From contig LVAZ01000241.1 in NCBI GenBank assembly GCA_001603055.1, positions 1 to 8,443 on the forward strand: DNA of 8,443 nt, read 5' to 3'. The position numbers were made by a program, and so were the translations under genes. The DNA is from Victivallales bacterium Lenti_02. Its GTDB lineage: Bacteria; Verrucomicrobiota; Lentisphaeria; Oligosphaerales; Lenti-02. Shown here in pieces: positions 7,329 to 8,443 of this stretch (the stretch's first letter is position 1; the number at the start of each line of letters is the position of its first letter). The notes beneath the pieces were generated by a model. That model did not search any database, was not told the DNA's origin, and saw only the letters and a list, made by a program, of their open reading frames with translations.

Positions 7329-7338
7329 AGGAAGGGAA

Positions 7339-7380
7339 CGGAACGGGCGGAACTATAGCGCCGCAATGCCGCCCGTTCCG
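7339..7380. repeat. 12-bp perfect inverted repeat between SDR and beta-helix genes
   Basis: CGGAACGGGCGG (7339-7350) is matched perfectly by CCGCCCGTTCCG (7369-7380) with an 18-nt loop. It lies 23 nt after the SDR stop and 22 nt before the beta-helix ATG. In the minus-strand transcript the stem would be very stable, but no run of U follows it, so it does not look like a simple intrinsic terminator. A small second hairpin (CCGG-CAA-CCGG, 7378-7388) overlaps its outer edge and would compete with it. It could be an mRNA processing or stabilising stem, an attenuator, or an operator. Confidence 0.7.
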
Positions 7381-7403
7381 GCAACCGGAGAGCTTTCCCG
7401 GAA

Positions 7404-8162
7404 TCAGTCCCCGCGCAGGCCCAGGCTGCGGCCGCCGTCGACGACGATGTTCTGCCCGGTCACGTAGTCCGACTCCGGGGAGGCGAGGTAGAGCACGGCC
7501 TCGGCGATGTCGTCCTGGGTGCAGATTCGGTTGAGGTAGGAGTGCTTTTTGGCGAAGGCCGCCTCGTCGGCCGGGAGCTGGCCGGGGCGCTGGACCAGCC
7601 CGGGCGAAACACAGTTGGCGTTGATGTTGTACTGTCCCAGTTCGATGGCCAGCGACTTGGTCGCCGCGAGGATGCCGCCCTTGGCGGCGGAGTAGTCCAC
7701 GCACTTCGCCTTGCCGCCGAGGGCGACGATCGAGGCGATGTTGACGATTTTGCCGGCGTTGCGCTGGATGAGGTGGGGCAGGGCGGCGCGGATGATGTAC
7801 ATCGGGCCGCGGAGGTTCACATCGAGAATCCAGTCGAAGACCTCGATGTCGAGGCTTTCGAAGCGGCCCATGCGGGAGCGGGCGCTGCCCCCCGCCGAAT
7901 TGACGACGATGTCGATTCCGCCGAAGGTTTGGGCGATGGTGTTCACGCCGGCCGTCACGGCCTCGTAGGAGCGGATGTCCATAGTCTGCGCGAGGCTCCG
8001 ACGGCCCATGGCGCGCACTTCCTCGGCGACCTTTTCGGCCGTTTCGGCGTTCACGTCGACCACCGCGATGTCGGCGCCCGCCGCCGCCAGTTTCAGGGCG
8101 ATGGCCCGGCCGATGGCGCCGCCGCCGCCCGAGACGACCGCTACCCGGTTTGCCAGTTTCAT
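7404..8162 (-). CDS. SDR-family NAD(P)-dependent dehydrogenase
   Basis: A 252-residue classical short-chain dehydrogenase/reductase of normal length, cytoplasmic. The nucleotide loop is SGGGGAIG (11-18), with Ser and Ala replacing the usual Thr and second Gly of TGxxxGxG. D36 ends the second strand (VVDVN) and favours NAD(H) over NADP(H). NSAG (88-91) takes the place of NNAG. The catalytic tetrad is complete: N116, S144, Y157 and K161 (YSAAK). The tail ASPESDYVTGQNIVVDGG (228-245) is typical of the family. By context it probably oxidises or reduces a sugar or polyol, or a ketone derived from one, together with the Gfo/Idh enzyme encoded just upstream; the actual substrate is not readable. Its start overlaps the stop of that gene (ATGA), implying coupled translation, and an AAGGAA element lies 6 nt upstream. 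The family call is secure, the substrate is unknown. Confidence 0.95.
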   Translation of the reverse strand: MKLANRVAVVSGGGGAIGRAIALKLAAAGADIAVVDVNAETAEKVAEEVRAMGRRSLAQTMDIRSYEAVTAGVNTIAQTFGGIDIVVNSAGGSARSRMGRFESLDIEVFDWILDVNLRGPMYIIRAALPHLIQRNAGKIVNIASIVALGGKAKCVDYSAAKGGILAATKSLAIELGQYNINANCVSPGLVQRPGQLPADEAAFAKKHSYLNRICTQDDIAEAVLYLASPESDYVTGQNIVVDGGRSLGLRGD

Positions 8163-8443
8163 GCGTTGTTCCTTGTTTGCAGGGGATGCAGACGATTGGC
8201 CAGGGGCAGGGGGATGGCCCGGCGTTCGAGATGGGAGGTGTAGACACCGTGGATCATTTCGAGGGACCAGCGGGCGTCGCGGCCGCTGGCCAGCGGTTCG
8301 CGGCCTTCGGCGATGGCGGCCATGAGATCGAGCGCGGCCTGGCGGTTGTTCTGGGCGAAATAGCCGCCGATGCCCTTGGTGGTGTGGAGCGGCTTGGCGC
8401 CGGGCGGGGCGGGCTGCGGCGGGGTCGGGATGACCTCGTAGTC
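8159..8443 (-). CDS. Gfo/Idh/MocA-type oxidoreductase, C-terminal fragment
   Basis: The last 94 residues of a protein whose start lies beyond the right edge; the gene is cut by the window, not broken. The end reads GGYFAQNNRQAALDLMAAIA, then EGREPLASGRDARWSLEMIH, then GVYTSHLERRAIPLPL. The pattern of a GRDARWSLEMI helix followed by HGVYTSHLERR and a closing PLPL is characteristic of the C-terminus of Gfo/Idh/MocA NAD(P)-dependent sugar oxidoreductases. This family includes glucose-fructose oxidoreductase, inositol dehydrogenase and many glycan-catabolic enzymes. The nucleotide-binding half and the catalytic Lys are outside the window. The stop codon overlaps the SDR start by ATGA. The pairing of a Gfo/Idh and an SDR enzyme suggests successive redox steps on the same sugar. 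Confidence 0.82.
   Translation of the reverse strand, partial: DYEVIPTPPQPAPPGAKPLHTTKGIGGYFAQNNRQAALDLMAAIAEGREPLASGRDARWSLEMIHGVYTSHLERRAIPLPLANRLHPLQTRNNA
8169..8174 (-). promoter_or_regulatory. Ribosome binding site of the SDR gene
   Basis: AAGGAA on the minus strand lies 6 nt before the ATG at 8162, within the last codons of the oxidoreductase gene. Confidence 0.6.

Noticed and set aside
5856..7358. A 500-codon open frame antisense to the beta-helix gene
   Set aside because: Low-complexity Val/Ala/Gly/Asp composition and no motif, while the opposite frame shows clear beta-rungs and a signal peptide.
2971..8247. A very long open frame (1758 codons) on the minus strand spanning several genes
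   Set aside because: It runs through the fusion permease, beta-helix and SDR genes in another frame, and its product is dominated by Arg, Pro, Gly and His without any motif. It reflects the lack of stop codons in GC-rich DNA.
1..8443. CRISPR arrays, insertion sequences, tRNA or rRNA genes
   Set aside because: No spaced direct repeats, transposase motifs, terminal inverted repeats or structural RNA signatures were seen on either strand.

Overview
The window is GC-rich and almost entirely coding, in the style of a Gram-negative bacterium: it has a LolD-type lipoprotein-export ATPase and several Sec signal peptides without lipoboxes. A solute-binding protein fused to a sugar permease, a MalG-like permease with a huge extracytoplasmic insert, and a secreted beta-helix protein next to an oxidoreductase pair suggest a polysaccharide-degrading lineage, perhaps of the PVC group (Lentisphaerae, Kiritimatiellota, Verrucomicrobia or Planctomycetes). 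That taxonomic guess is inference only; there is no rRNA or marker gene here.

Layout: (a) 1-534, minus strand, the 5' part of a lolD-like ATPase gene that runs off the left edge. (b) 535-640, a divergent intergenic region with a good sigma70-like promoter placed so close to the next start codon that a leaderless mRNA is predicted. (c) 641-1087, plus strand, a small exported protein of unknown function. (d) 1100-8443, minus strand, one co-directional cluster. In its reading order this contains the C-terminus of a Gfo/Idh/MocA oxidoreductase, an SDR dehydrogenase (ATGA overlap), a secreted right-handed beta-helix protein (preceded by a 12-bp perfect inverted repeat), a solute-binding-protein/MalF-type permease fusion, and a MalG-type permease (1-nt gap) carrying an insert of about 400 residues.

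Reading of the whole: the minus-strand cluster looks like a carbohydrate-scavenging operon. The beta-helix protein would act on or bind an extracytoplasmic glycan. The two unusual permeases would form the import channel with the binding protein physically tethered to it. The Gfo/Idh and SDR enzymes would oxidise or epimerise the imported sugar. No MalK/MsmK-type ATPase is encoded in the window, so the importer must borrow one from elsewhere or from beyond the edge.

The most original item is the paired architecture of the importer: one permease carries its own binding protein, and the other carries a large exoplasmic domain containing three degenerate copies of a motif resembling a sequence common in GH42-type glycoside hydrolases.
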